From contig JAKQEA010000078.1 of assembly GCA_029558715.1 (NCBI GenBank), positions 33,411 through 97,410 of the forward strand: a DNA stretch of 64,000 bases, read 5' to 3'. Below, in pieces: positions 1 to 7,958 of the stretch; positions within the stretch are counted from its first letter, which is position 1, and every line of letters begins with the position of its first letter. The translations under genes and the position numbers were made by a program. The notes beneath the pieces were generated by a model. It saw nothing but the letters and a program-made list of their open reading frames with translations, had not been told where the DNA came from and ran no database searches. Source of the stretch: Bacteroidota bacterium (GTDB lineage: Bacteria; Bacteroidota; Bacteroidia; Chitinophagales; Chitinophagaceae).

Positions 1-648
1 CCTGACCTTCCATTAACATTTACCAGCTATGCCCCGCATGAGGAGGCTTTTGCCCAGGAATTATTAGATGAGATCACTGAGAAAATTGAAGGCGCCAAAT
101 CATCAGTTCTGTTCTCAGTTATGCAACTTACAAGCACCACCACCGGAACTGTAGTGCCTGCACTGAGAGAAATTCATAAAGACACTTCCAAATTTACTTA
201 TGGCGTAACAGACTCTGTAAAAGGCGTATCGCTTTATAAACCCAATCGCAAAACAGGTTTATTGATCAATGCCAAAAGCCTGAAAGCGGTTTTACCAGCT
301 CCTTTTGATAAAGAAGTAAAAATGCAGGCGCATGCCATCCATCACAAGTTTGTGGTAATTGACTTTAATAAACCCACCTGCCGGGTTTATTGTGGTTCTT
401 CCAACCTGGCATTGGGTGGTGAAAAATCAAACGGCGACAACCTGATTGAAATAAGAGACCCGGAAATAGTCACTGTCTTTGCTATTGAAGCATTGCGGCT
501 CGTAGACCACTATCATTTCCGTGCCAATCAAATTGGAGCGGTAGTAAATAACAAACCAATAACGTTGAAGAAAACAAATTCCTGGACCAAGCCCTATTTC
601 AACAAGAATGATATTAAATATTTAGACAGGAATTTATTTTGCGGATAA
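1..648 (+). CDS. Phospholipase D-like (HKD) protein, 5' end outside the window
   Basis: The frame is open from base 1, so the N-terminus lies upstream; 215 residues are visible. The HKD signature reads HHKFVVID (the H-x-K-x4-D pattern), followed by a GSSNLA stretch and a later acidic NLIEIRD segment, as in PLDc_2 domains. Such enzymes act on phosphodiester bonds in lipids or nucleic acids; the substrate cannot be told from this fragment. A second HKD motif, usual in the family, would lie upstream of the window. An internal ATG at 121 falls inside the fold and is unlikely to be the start. The gene ends 75 bases before a restriction-system remnant, so a defence role is possible but not shown. 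Confidence 0.75.
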   Translation, partial: PDLPLTFTSYAPHEEAFAQELLDEITEKIEGAKSSVLFSVMQLTSTTTGTVVPALREIHKDTSKFTYGVTDSVKGVSLYKPNRKTGLLINAKSLKAVLPAPFDKEVKMQAHAIHHKFVVIDFNKPTCRVYCGSSNLALGGEKSNGDNLIEIRDPEIVTVFAIEALRLVDHYHFRANQIGAVVNNKPITLKKTNSWTKPYFNKNDIKYLDRNLFCG

Positions 649-723
649 CGAATAGATATACATCTTTAAATTGCCGGGGCATTTTAATACCAAAGGTTTC
701 TTATTTTTATTTATTAAGAAACC

Positions 724-1175
724 ATGCCATTTTCAGAAGCTGATACCAGGGCCAATTATATTGATCCTGCCTTACAAAATAAAGGCTGGCAGGCGCAGCA
801 TATCCGCCGGGAATATTCTTTCGCCGACGGAAGAAAATTATTTGGCGACCGCAGGGGGGAACGCTGCCGGGTAGATTACCTGCTGATTCATCAAAACATT
901 TTCATCGCCATTATTGAAGCTAAAAGCGAAGAGAAAGAACTTATAACACTACAAACTATGTTAGATAAAAATCAAATACAGCCGCCCAAAAAAAATATCA
1001 ATCCAAATATTCTTGAAGAAGTTGAAGTTCCTATACCTAATTTGCTAACCCAACAACGCATCCCCACTTATTTAAACCAACTCAGCAGCAACTGCAACAG
1101 CATAATACAAAGCAGTTGTGGGCTTTAAAAAGCAGTTTGCTGTATGGGGCGTTTAGGGGGAGTTATAGAAAATAA
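724..1175 (+). pseudogene. Type I restriction remnant: HsdR N-terminus joined to HsdS C-terminus
   Basis: The first ~72 residues match the start of type I restriction R subunits: SEADTRANYIDPAL near the start, then VDYLL and IIEAK, which supply the D and ExK residues of a PD-(D/E)xK nuclease. From about base 950 the reading changes to the end of a specificity subunit (KNINPNILEEVEVPIP, then a QQRI-YLNQL helix). The 724 frame stops at 1128, but the +2 frame continues the HsdS tail (QLWALKSSLLYGAFRG) to a stop at 1173-1175, so a frameshift lies near base 1083. The helicase, the methylase and the target-recognition domains are all missing. I read this as a deletion scar of an hsd operon; the family assignments come from recognised motifs. 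Confidence 0.7.
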
Positions 1176-1185
1176 AAAATGGGTT

Positions 1186-1446
1186 ATGAAACACGATGAG
1201 ATGCTACGCCGGCAGATACTGGAGGTTGTTGATAACCAGTTAAAGGCGAATGATCCCCCGGAAACCCTGCAAACCTATAACCGGCTGCAGCAAAATGGCA
1301 TCAGCTCCGCGGATGCCAGGATTTACATTGGTCAGTGTGTGGCGGTTGAGCTTTTTCATATTATGAAGAGCCAGCAACCTTTTAATGAAAAGCGGTTTAT
1401 CAGCAATCTGCACAACCTGCCCAATGAACCTTTCGGTAATGAATGA
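1186..1446 (+). CDS. Small conserved hypothetical protein (86 aa)
   Basis: This start (MKHDEMLRRQ...) is preferred over an in-frame ATG at 1144, because the 14 extra residues come from the tail of the upstream hsdS remnant read in another frame. The protein is soluble and mostly helical, with no signal peptide or membrane segment. It has a charged N-terminal helix, a DPPETLQTYNRL segment and a C-terminal FNEKRFISNLHNLP stretch. I know similar small proteins from Bacteroidota genomes but no function for them. It follows the restriction remnant by 10 bases, but nothing links it to that system. Confidence 0.65.
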   Translation: MKHDEMLRRQILEVVDNQLKANDPPETLQTYNRLQQNGISSADARIYIGQCVAVELFHIMKSQQPFNEKRFISNLHNLPNEPFGNE

Positions 1447-1541
1447 AAGTGGGGCAGTTGAAGGAAATAAAAGCTGGTTTTCCGGAAGCAGCGATTAAGT
1501 GAGACTTGTAGTAAACTTTACTCCGATTCTACAATATATAA

Positions 1542-1564
1542 CGGTAATAATAAGATTATTACCG
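1542..1564. repeat. Perfect 10-bp inverted repeat at a gene end
   Basis: CGGTAATAAT (1542-1551) and ATTATTACCG (1555-1564) are exact reverse complements with a 3-base loop. The hairpin overlaps the stop codon of the T9SS protein that ends at 1559. No T run follows on either strand, so it is either a 3'-end stabilising hairpin or a weak bidirectional terminator for two convergent genes. A 13-bp palindrome (AGTAAACTTTACT) lies nearby at 1510-1522. Confidence 0.55.
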
Positions 1565-3217
1565 CTTCACCACAAATCTCAACTGCTGCTCTTTTCGGGT
1601 GAGTGATGAACGCAGCACCAGTACATATACTCCTCCGCTCAGTGTGCTTACATCAAGCCGGGCCGTATTACTGTTTATTGTTTGCTGAAACAGCAAGGTA
1701 CCGAGCATATTGTACACGGCCATGCTATTGTAATTTTCTTTATCAATATTACTTATGGTTAACTGGTCCTGTGCCGGGTTGGGATATACAACAGGCTTAC
1801 CGGTCATTGGTGATTCTGCTTTTGCATCTATTGACATCGCCGCCGATTCAATACCGGGTCTTTCTGCATCATCACATCCATGATGATGACGGTTGCTGCC
1901 AAAACGAACAGCAAAAGAACGGTAATAAGTACCAGCACCAATGAGAGTATCCAGGTCATTGGTATTACCAATAGCGATCAGCTGATCATCTTTGTCGGTA
2001 ATGCCCTGCAATAAGTAATGGGACCGTTGAAAGCCCACACTGTCCGGCGAAGGGAAATGACCATCTGTACTGCCATTCTTTTTTATACGCAGGGCAAATC
2101 CTTTGGAAAAATAATTGCCGCTTCTTCTTTCTCCCACCACATAAAAACGGTCATTATTGCCATTCACAATTTTAGTGAGCATACAACTATCCTGTGCAAA
2201 AGGGAAAGAACGGCTCCAGTAAATATGCCCGTTGCCGGCGCTGATACGGCTTACCCTGCACTGGTTGCCCGATGCAAAGTATTGCGTAACCAACGTAAAA
2301 ATATTTCCATCCTCATCTACCTTCAGGTCATCCAGCTGAGTGCCGGGCGCCGTGAAATGTGTTTTACGGTATACCACATTACCTGTATATCTCGATAGTT
2401 TATACAAATACATGCTTTGGGATTCACCGCTTGCTTTTCCGCCAAACAGTAAGAGATTATCATCTTTATCCAGTGCAGAGGAAAGACTTTGCCTTCCTTC
2501 ATCGGTTTGTATGATCTTTTTTTGCAGTAACTGGCCGCCGGCACTTATTTTCTGCACTTTAATATCAGGAAAGAATCCAAAAAAATCTTCGATGAGTCTT
2601 ACTGTTCCGTTACGTTCGATATGCAGGCGGCTGTACGATGTTTGTACCGAATCCATCCGGCTCCATTTTGTCACCAGGTTTTTGTCTGTCTTCATCACAA
2701 AGGAAGCAGGACTAAATCCCGGACCATCAGGATACTGTCCATCACCGGCGAGGTATACATTGCCGGCATCATCCAGTTCAAACACATTCAGGTTGAAAAT
2801 ATTGTACCCATCGGGGAAACTGATATTTTTTTGTGCTTTTACCACAAGGTTGCTGTCCAGTTTATACACCGTGTATTGGGGATCCTGTGCAAAAGGAAAA
2901 CTGCGGAAGAGCACATATACTGAATTGCGGTAACCTGTTTTTATTTCTGCCATACCGGAAGGACCACTAAGAAAAAAAGTTCTTTGTTCTGCTCCGTTGG
3001 TATGCGACTTGGATATCTTCCAGGTAAAATTATCATTATCCATCCGCCAGAGGTAACAGGCAACAAAAGAATGTTTTGATAATGATTCAATGGAAGTGGC
3101 ATATGTACCATTGGGCTGATTGTGCCCATCCTGGTTTTGGTACCACTGCACCTGTGCAGTAATTACCAGCTGGCAACATAGTGCGCATATAAACAGGACT
3201 TGCTTTGCTGTTTTCAT
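1559..3217 (-). CDS. Secreted beta-propeller-like protein with T9SS type A sorting domain
   Basis: The start at 3217 is chosen because it opens a clean signal peptide (MKTAKQVLFICALCC, cleavage near ITAQ); the longer in-frame extension to 3274 would put charged residues ahead of it. The middle ~380 residues consist of repeated 'D..GN/D..L' strands of the kind seen in beta-propeller surface proteins (DDNLLLFGG, DEDGNIFTLV, DKDDQLIAIG). The last ~75 residues form a type A T9SS C-terminal domain (VVYPNPAQDQL ... GVYVLVL ... RFVVKR), which directs export through the outer membrane and then cell-surface attachment or release. No catalytic motif is visible. It stands alone, with recN downstream on the same strand in the opposite gene order. 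Confidence 0.8.
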   Translation of the reverse strand: MKTAKQVLFICALCCQLVITAQVQWYQNQDGHNQPNGTYATSIESLSKHSFVACYLWRMDNDNFTWKISKSHTNGAEQRTFFLSGPSGMAEIKTGYRNSVYVLFRSFPFAQDPQYTVYKLDSNLVVKAQKNISFPDGYNIFNLNVFELDDAGNVYLAGDGQYPDGPGFSPASFVMKTDKNLVTKWSRMDSVQTSYSRLHIERNGTVRLIEDFFGFFPDIKVQKISAGGQLLQKKIIQTDEGRQSLSSALDKDDNLLLFGGKASGESQSMYLYKLSRYTGNVVYRKTHFTAPGTQLDDLKVDEDGNIFTLVTQYFASGNQCRVSRISAGNGHIYWSRSFPFAQDSCMLTKIVNGNNDRFYVVGERRSGNYFSKGFALRIKKNGSTDGHFPSPDSVGFQRSHYLLQGITDKDDQLIAIGNTNDLDTLIGAGTYYRSFAVRFGSNRHHHGCDDAERPGIESAAMSIDAKAESPMTGKPVVYPNPAQDQLTISNIDKENYNSMAVYNMLGTLLFQQTINSNTARLDVSTLSGGVYVLVLRSSLTRKEQQLRFVVKR

Positions 3218-3364
3218 AAGTTCGGATTTAGTTGTTTTTAGCTGTAGGGTCGCATCAATTATTACAATAACCATGCAGGGATTGGCATGGCCGTGTATTT
3301 CCGAAGCAGATAGGAGTTATGTAAAGTAGGGATACGTAGTAAAAGCAATACTTACTGTAAAGGG

Positions 3365-5041
3365 TTAATTCATCACCATTTCCCTTGCATTTTCCATGGC
3401 TGCGGCAGTTGGTTTTTCGCCGCTTAGCATTTTAGCAATAGTGGTAATTCTTTCTTCAGTAGACAAACGACGGATATTTGTTTTGACAGTATTCTTTACG
3501 ATCTCTTTATAAACAAAAAAATGTGCTGTTGCCTTACCGGCGATCTGCGGCTGGTGGGTAATACAGATCACCTGCCGGCTTTCAGCCAGTTCTTTCATGA
3601 TGATACCTACCTGCCTGGCTGCTTCACCCGAAATGCCTGTATCAATTTCATCAAAGATCATCGTGGGCAGATCCACAGATTGTGCCACTAACGATTTAAT
3701 ACAAAGCATCAGGCGGCTGAGTTCACCGCCACTGGCTACTTTGCGCACCGGCTGAAATTGCCCGCTTTTGCCTGCCTCGCCGGCAGGCAGGTTAGCATCA
3801 AAAAGGAAATCGATTGTATCTGCTCCAAAAAAATTCAATTCAACAGGTTTAATATCTACTTTAAGTTTTGCGTTGGGCATTCCTACCTGTATCAGCAGCT
3901 TATTTACTTTATCCTCCAGCGGTTTTACCTGCTTTTTCCGGCCATCAGCTATCTTTTTGGCAAGTAGTATGGCATCAGCAAAAAGCTTATCCCTTTCTTT
4001 CTCTTTTTGCTGAATAGCATTTTCAATATTGAGTACTGCCTGTAGTTTGGTTGCTAATTGCTTTTGAATGTCAAGCAGTTCATTAGTGGAACTGACACCA
4101 TGTTTTTTTTGCAGCTTGTATCCCAGTGAAAGCCGTTCATTTAATCGTTCTATTTTTTCAGGATCATAATTGATATGCTCACTGATGCGGTCTATATCTT
4201 CAGCGATGTCCTGTAATTCAATTTGTGCTGATTGTAACCGTTGCAGCAGAGCTGGCAGTTCCGGATGATAAGAAGCATAGTTATTCAGCTGATTCAGTAA
4301 TACTTTTAGTTGCTGCACAACTGGATTCTCACTTTCCCTGAGTTCAAAATAGGTTTTGTTTAATGCGGCTTTGATACCTTCGGAGTTATTCAACAATTTC
4401 AACTCTGCATCAATTTCTTCCAGTTCATTTTCCCTGAACCCTGCTTCTTCCAGTTCTGTAAACTGGAAACGGTTATAATCAGCCTCCTTATCAAATTGCA
4501 GTTGCTGGCTTTTTAATTCTTCACACTCCTTTTTCACCGATTGCCATTGCTTATAGAGTTGCTGGTAATCATCAATAACCGCTAAATGTCCTGCCAGGGC
4601 ATCCAGCACTTCCCGCTGAAATCCTGATTCACCCACCTCTGATGTGTCAAACTGCTGGTGCAGATCTACCAATAATGAACTCAACTCCTGGAGCTGTGAA
4701 AGATTCACAGGAGTATCGTTTATAAATGCCCTTGACTTACCATTAACTCCTATTTCCCGCCTTAACACCAATTCATCATCCGCATCCAGTTCATTTTCTT
4801 TCAAAAATGCAAGCACTGCCTTTTTCTTATCTGCTTTGAACACTCCTTCCACCACACATTTCTTTTCTTTATTTACCAGTGCAGTTGAATCAGCCCTGTT
4901 TCCGAGAATCAATCCCAAAGCACCAACAATAATGGACTTACCGGCACCAGTCTCTCCTGTAATAACACTAAGACTACCGGGGAAATCAATTTCCAGTTCA
5001 TCGATGATGGCATAATTATTTATAGAAAGACGGGTCAGCAT
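3365..5041 (-). CDS. recN: DNA repair ATPase RecN
   Basis: An SMC-like ATPase of double-strand break repair, 558 residues, close to the usual ~555. The N-terminal Walker A is GETGAGKS (residues 29-36). A long central coiled coil follows, rich in E/K/L/Q. The C-terminal half carries the ABC signature VASGGELSRLML and Walker B TMIFDEIDTG, then an ICITHQPQIA switch region. Just before the signature the chain contains LPAGEAGK (about residue 417), encoded by a palindromic element (3770-3791) that is foreign to the family and has relatives elsewhere in this window. The element keeps the frame, so the gene is probably functional. The gene stands alone after a terminator. Confidence 0.95.
   Translation of the reverse strand: MLTRLSINNYAIIDELEIDFPGSLSVITGETGAGKSIIVGALGLILGNRADSTALVNKEKKCVVEGVFKADKKKAVLAFLKENELDADDELVLRREIGVNGKSRAFINDTPVNLSQLQELSSLLVDLHQQFDTSEVGESGFQREVLDALAGHLAVIDDYQQLYKQWQSVKKECEELKSQQLQFDKEADYNRFQFTELEEAGFRENELEEIDAELKLLNNSEGIKAALNKTYFELRESENPVVQQLKVLLNQLNNYASYHPELPALLQRLQSAQIELQDIAEDIDRISEHINYDPEKIERLNERLSLGYKLQKKHGVSSTNELLDIQKQLATKLQAVLNIENAIQQKEKERDKLFADAILLAKKIADGRKKQVKPLEDKVNKLLIQVGMPNAKLKVDIKPVELNFFGADTIDFLFDANLPAGEAGKSGQFQPVRKVASGGELSRLMLCIKSLVAQSVDLPTMIFDEIDTGISGEAARQVGIIMKELAESRQVICITHQPQIAGKATAHFFVYKEIVKNTVKTNIRRLSTEERITTIAKMLSGEKPTAAAMENAREMVMN
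3768..3792. repeat. Palindromic coding insert (LPAGEAGK element) in recN
   Basis: GCCTGCC (3770-3776) and GGCAGGC (3782-3788) form an inverted repeat with the spacer TCGCC. Read on the minus strand it encodes LPAGEAGK within RecN. A related copy encodes LPTGQAGK in the sialate O-acetylesterase (49170-49193), and a shorter relative is intergenic at 5985-5998. The same frame and the same peptide in two unrelated proteins suggest a dispersed palindromic element rather than chance. Confidence 0.65.
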
Positions 5042-5135
5042 TTGAAAAGCAAATTAGGGATTTTAGCTGCAGATAAGACAGATTAATACAGATTTGATTG
5101 CTGCAAAAGAGAGTAACGAAAAATCATGGAAATAA

Positions 5136-5163
5136 AAAAGTCCCGCCGGAAAGCGGAACTTTT
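5136..5163 (-). terminator. Intrinsic terminator of the nif3/zinc-ribbon unit
   Basis: AAAAGTCCCGC (5136-5146) pairs with GCGGAACTTTT (5153-5163) around a 6-base loop, with one mismatch. Read on the minus strand, the hairpin follows the zinc-ribbon gene stop by about 40 bases and runs into TTTATTTCC. Confidence 0.65.
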
Positions 5164-5200
5164 GTTTCAATATAATCTACAGATCAGCTTAACGAGTTGA

Positions 5201-5956
5201 TCATTTCACTTCCACATTGTTATTCAGCTCTTCATCCACCAGGATACGTCCGCAGTTTTCGCAGATCATGATCTTTTTATGCTGGCGGATCTCACTTTGT
5301 TTCTGCGGGGGAATAGCATTGAAACATCCACCACAGGCATCTCTTTCAACCGGCACCACCGCCAATCCGTTTCTGTAGCTATGGCGGATCTTCTCATAAC
5401 TGGCCAGCAAACGGGGTTCTACATGCTGCTTGGCATCGGTAGCCAGTTTGGCAAAATGTTTTTCTTCTTTTTCATTAGCTGCGATGATTTTTTCCAGTTC
5501 CCCCTTTTTATTAGCCAGCACTCCTTCTTTGGCAGCAATATTCTTTTTGGCTTTCTCAAGCAAGACAGCTTTTTCTGCTATTTCTTCTGTAGCATCTTTA
5601 ATATGTTTTTCAGCCAGTTTTACTTCCAGCTGCTGCATTTCCACTTCTTTATTAATAGCTTCAAATTCCCTGTTGTTTTTTACGTTTTCGCTTTGTTTCT
5701 CGTATTTTTTTATCAACGCTTCGGCTTCTTTGATAGCATTTTTTCGCTGTTCAATAAACTCTGTTACACCGTTTATTTCTTCCTCGATACGAGTTTGACG
5801 GGCATGCAAACCGGTGATTTCATCTTCGAGGTCTGCCACTTCCATTGGTAATTCTCCTTTCAGTATCTTGATCTCATCCATCTTACTTTCTATCTTCTGA
5901 AGGGTAAGGAGGGAAGTAAGTTTTTCTTCAACTGAAAATTCTTTAACGTGTGCCAT
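5201..5956 (-). CDS. Coiled-coil zinc-ribbon protein (DUF164/zf-RING_7 type)
   Basis: 251 residues. Residues ~10-185 form a long coiled coil rich in E, K and A, and the C-terminal ~60 residues carry two CxxC pairs (CGGC and CENC), a zinc ribbon. This is the architecture of the DUF164 family, thought to bind nucleic acid; the precise role is unknown. It lies 77 bases downstream of the Nif3-like gene on the same strand, a pairing I know from other Bacteroidota, and the two probably share a transcript that ends at the hairpin at 5136-5163. The signal-less MAHVKEFSVEEKL start suggests a cytoplasmic protein. Confidence 0.85.
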   Translation of the reverse strand: MAHVKEFSVEEKLTSLLTLQKIESKMDEIKILKGELPMEVADLEDEITGLHARQTRIEEEINGVTEFIEQRKNAIKEAEALIKKYEKQSENVKNNREFEAINKEVEMQQLEVKLAEKHIKDATEEIAEKAVLLEKAKKNIAAKEGVLANKKGELEKIIAANEKEEKHFAKLATDAKQHVEPRLLASYEKIRHSYRNGLAVVPVERDACGGCFNAIPPQKQSEIRQHKKIMICENCGRILVDEELNNNVEVK

Positions 5957-5984
5957 ATTTTAATTTAAGGTTTCCTTTTGAAGT

Positions 5985-5998
5985 CTGCCGGAAGGCAG
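5985..5998. repeat. Intergenic relative of the palindromic element
   Basis: CTGCC (5985-5989) GGAA GGCAG (5994-5998) lies between the Nif3-like and zinc-ribbon genes. It resembles the core of the coding inserts at 3770 and 49170 (CTGCC...GGCAGG) but is shorter. Membership in the same family is an inference. Confidence 0.4.
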
Positions 5999-6033
5999 GT
6001 TTGCTATCAGTGGTTTTACCAGTTCCGATTGGC

Positions 6034-7131
6034 TTATAAAAAATACCTGACAGGATTGGTTTCCACTTCTGTTTTAAGGACGGCAAAGGTAGGGAATTTT
6101 TCCGCTAAAACTTCTTGCAGCAGGTTGATTGTGAACTGCTCACTTTCGTAATGGCCAACATCGGTGATGAGCATCCGGCCATTAGCGTCAAAAAATTCAT
6201 GATACTTCATATCTGCAGTAATATATGCATCTGCTCCTACAGCTAAAGCTTTGGAAATCAAAAAACTACCAGCTCCCCCGCAAACAGCTACTTTTTTAAC
6301 CGGTCTCTCAATTAGCGAGGTATGCCGGACTACCGGCAATTTAAATACCTTCTTTACAAGGGATAGAAATTGTTTTTCGTCAACTGCCGATGGCAGCTCC
6401 CCAACGATACCTGATCCAATGCCCGGGTGAGTATTGGAGACGTTTACCACATCATACGCCACTTCTTCGTATGGATGGGCGGCCCTCATAGCTGACACAA
6501 TCTTATTTTCAAGGAAGCCTGGAAAAATGATTTCTACTTTGACTTCTTTTTCAAAATGTCTTTCCCCTATTCTTCCCGCAAATGGGTCCGTTCCCTGCCC
6601 GGCTTTAAAAGTTCCTGCACCTTCTGTATTGAAACTACATTCACTGTAATTACCAATATGGCCACCACCTGCCTCAAAAACAGCCGTCCGCACCTGCTCT
6701 GCCTGTGCAAGCGGTACAAAAGTGAAAAGTTTCTTTAGTATATTTTCCCTCGGAGAAAGTACGGCCAGGTTTTGCAGGCCCAACATGGCGGCAATTTTTC
6801 CATTCACGCCTTCTTTTACATTATCGAGGTTGGTATGTATAGCATAAATGGCAATATCATTTTTAATAGCAGCGATGACTGTTTTCTCCACATAATTCTT
6901 TCCATTGATCTTTTTTAGCCCTCCGAAAATAATCGGATGATGCGCAACAATGAGATTACATTTTTTTTCAATGGCCTCGTTCACAATTTCCTCGGTTGCA
7001 TCTAATGAACAAATAAGACCGTTACATTCCCAATGATTATCCCCGGTAATAAGACCGGCATTATCATATGGCTCTTGTAAAGAAGTATTTGCCAGAGACT
7101 CCAAAAACCCGGTTATAGTTGAAATTTTCAT
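6034..7131 (-). CDS. Nif3-like dinuclear metal centre protein
   Basis: 365 residues, the long form of the Nif3/YbgI family with a CutA/PII-like middle insertion. Visible features: VAHHPIIFGGLK (N-terminal metal-binding His pair), IYAIHTNLDNV, the middle domain from about residue 130 to 235 (ending near AHPYEEVAYDV), and a C-terminal half with AVCGGAGS, ITADMKYHE and DVGHYESE, which supply the remaining metal ligands. The family is annotated as GTP cyclohydrolase 1 type 2, but its physiological substrate is uncertain. It is first in a probable two-gene unit with the zinc-ribbon protein and divergent from the secreted DinB-like gene. Confidence 0.9.
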   Translation of the reverse strand: MKISTITGFLESLANTSLQEPYDNAGLITGDNHWECNGLICSLDATEEIVNEAIEKKCNLIVAHHPIIFGGLKKINGKNYVEKTVIAAIKNDIAIYAIHTNLDNVKEGVNGKIAAMLGLQNLAVLSPRENILKKLFTFVPLAQAEQVRTAVFEAGGGHIGNYSECSFNTEGAGTFKAGQGTDPFAGRIGERHFEKEVKVEIIFPGFLENKIVSAMRAAHPYEEVAYDVVNVSNTHPGIGSGIVGELPSAVDEKQFLSLVKKVFKLPVVRHTSLIERPVKKVAVCGGAGSFLISKALAVGADAYITADMKYHEFFDANGRMLITDVGHYESEQFTINLLQEVLAEKFPTFAVLKTEVETNPVRYFL

Positions 7132-7186
7132 ACCCGAAAGTTACAGGATTACTAATTTGCACCCTTGTAAGGGGAAAAACAAAGTT

Positions 7187-7215
7187 TTGTTGTGTATAAA
7201 TCTTTTGTACCTTTT
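7187..7215 (+). promoter_or_regulatory. Candidate Bacteroidota-type promoter for the DinB-like gene
   Basis: TTG at 7187-7189, an 18-base spacer, then TACCTTTT at 7208-7215, close to the -33 TTG / -7 TAnnTTTG consensus of the Bacteroidota primary sigma factor. It lies about 50 bases before the start codon. Identified by eye only. Confidence 0.45.
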
Positions 7216-7264
7216 ACATCTTCCCACCCCATGATGACTCCCGTCCGATCAGTTCATTTAAAAA

Positions 7265-7897
7265 ATGTTTGCCATGCTTAAAAGAACAACAGGCCGATTA
7301 TTACTTCTATTATTGGTCGTTACAGGTTCTGCCGGAACGATCAACGACAATTCCATTTCAAAATCAGAAAGAAAGTATGCATCCGGATTAATGAAAGATA
7401 CTTATAAAGATGCTGTTGGTACCATTAAAGGGTTATCCGCAGCACAGCTTAATTACAAAGCTGCCCCCGATAAGTGGTCTGTAACAGAATGTATGTATCA
7501 TATAGCAGCTGCTGAAAAGACACTGTGGACTATGTTTGAAGGTGCCATGAAAACTGCTGCAAACCCTGAAAAACGTTCGGAGATTAAAGCTACAGATGAG
7601 CAAATTGTAGCAATGGTACAGAACAGAACACAGAAATTTCAAGCACCCGAACCAATACAGCCTAAAAATACCGGCTTTGCCAATTTAGATGCAGCACTGG
7701 CTGATTTCAAAATGAATCGCACCGAGCATATAAAATATATAAAAAATTCCACCGAAGATTTGCGTAACCATGTTGTACAAATGCCTTTCGGCTGGATCGA
7801 TTGTTATCAACTTTATATTTTTATCGCTGCACATAGCAAACGACATACCCTGCAGATGATTGAAGTAAAATCAGATCCGGGATTCCCTGCTAAATAA
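7265..7897 (+). CDS. Exported DinB-like (DinB_2) protein
   Basis: 210 residues: a signal peptide (hydrophobic core LLLLLLVVTGSA), then a four-helix DinB-like fold. The segment YKAAPDKWSVTECMYHIAAAE carries the first His of the putative metal triad, and AAHSKRHTLQM near the C-terminus carries the other two. DinB/YfiT-type proteins bind a divalent metal and in some cases transfer thiols; this member's substrate is unknown, and its export to the periplasm is a clear prediction. ATG at 7265 is used; ATG at 7274 (MLKRTTGRL) is an equally good start. The gene is monocistronic, with a candidate promoter upstream and a strong terminator downstream. Confidence 0.8.
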   Translation: MFAMLKRTTGRLLLLLLVVTGSAGTINDNSISKSERKYASGLMKDTYKDAVGTIKGLSAAQLNYKAAPDKWSVTECMYHIAAAEKTLWTMFEGAMKTAANPEKRSEIKATDEQIVAMVQNRTQKFQAPEPIQPKNTGFANLDAALADFKMNRTEHIKYIKNSTEDLRNHVVQMPFGWIDCYQLYIFIAAHSKRHTLQMIEVKSDPGFPAK

Positions 7898-7916
7898 TTT
7901 TATTGATGATAGTTGT

Positions 7917-7947
7917 AAGCCCTTGTTTTTTATAAGGGCCTTTTTTT
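7917..7947 (+). terminator. Intrinsic terminator after the DinB-like gene
   Basis: GCCCTT (7919-7924) pairs with AAGGGC (7934-7939), followed by a run of T through 7947. It lies 20 bases after the stop codon, between two convergent genes. Confidence 0.8.
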
Positions 7948-7958
7948 GCCGATGAAAA

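Noticed and set aside
1..1446. Left edge as an active defence island
   Set aside because: The only clear defence gene is a broken restriction remnant; the PLD-like gene is cut by the window edge and the small protein has no known role.
2018..2933. Several plus-strand frames inside the T9SS protein at 1.6-3.2 kb
   Set aside because: They are antisense to a gene with a signal peptide and sorting domain, and have no family features.
5279..5851. 190-codon plus-strand frame opposite the zinc-ribbon gene
   Set aside because: It is a Phe/Cys-rich antisense shadow of a coiled-coil gene; codon use and content are unlike a real protein.
7166..7177. CCCTTGTAAGGG-like palindrome between the Nif3-like and DinB-like genes
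   Set aside because: A 5-bp stem with a 2-base loop is too short to call an operator or terminator.
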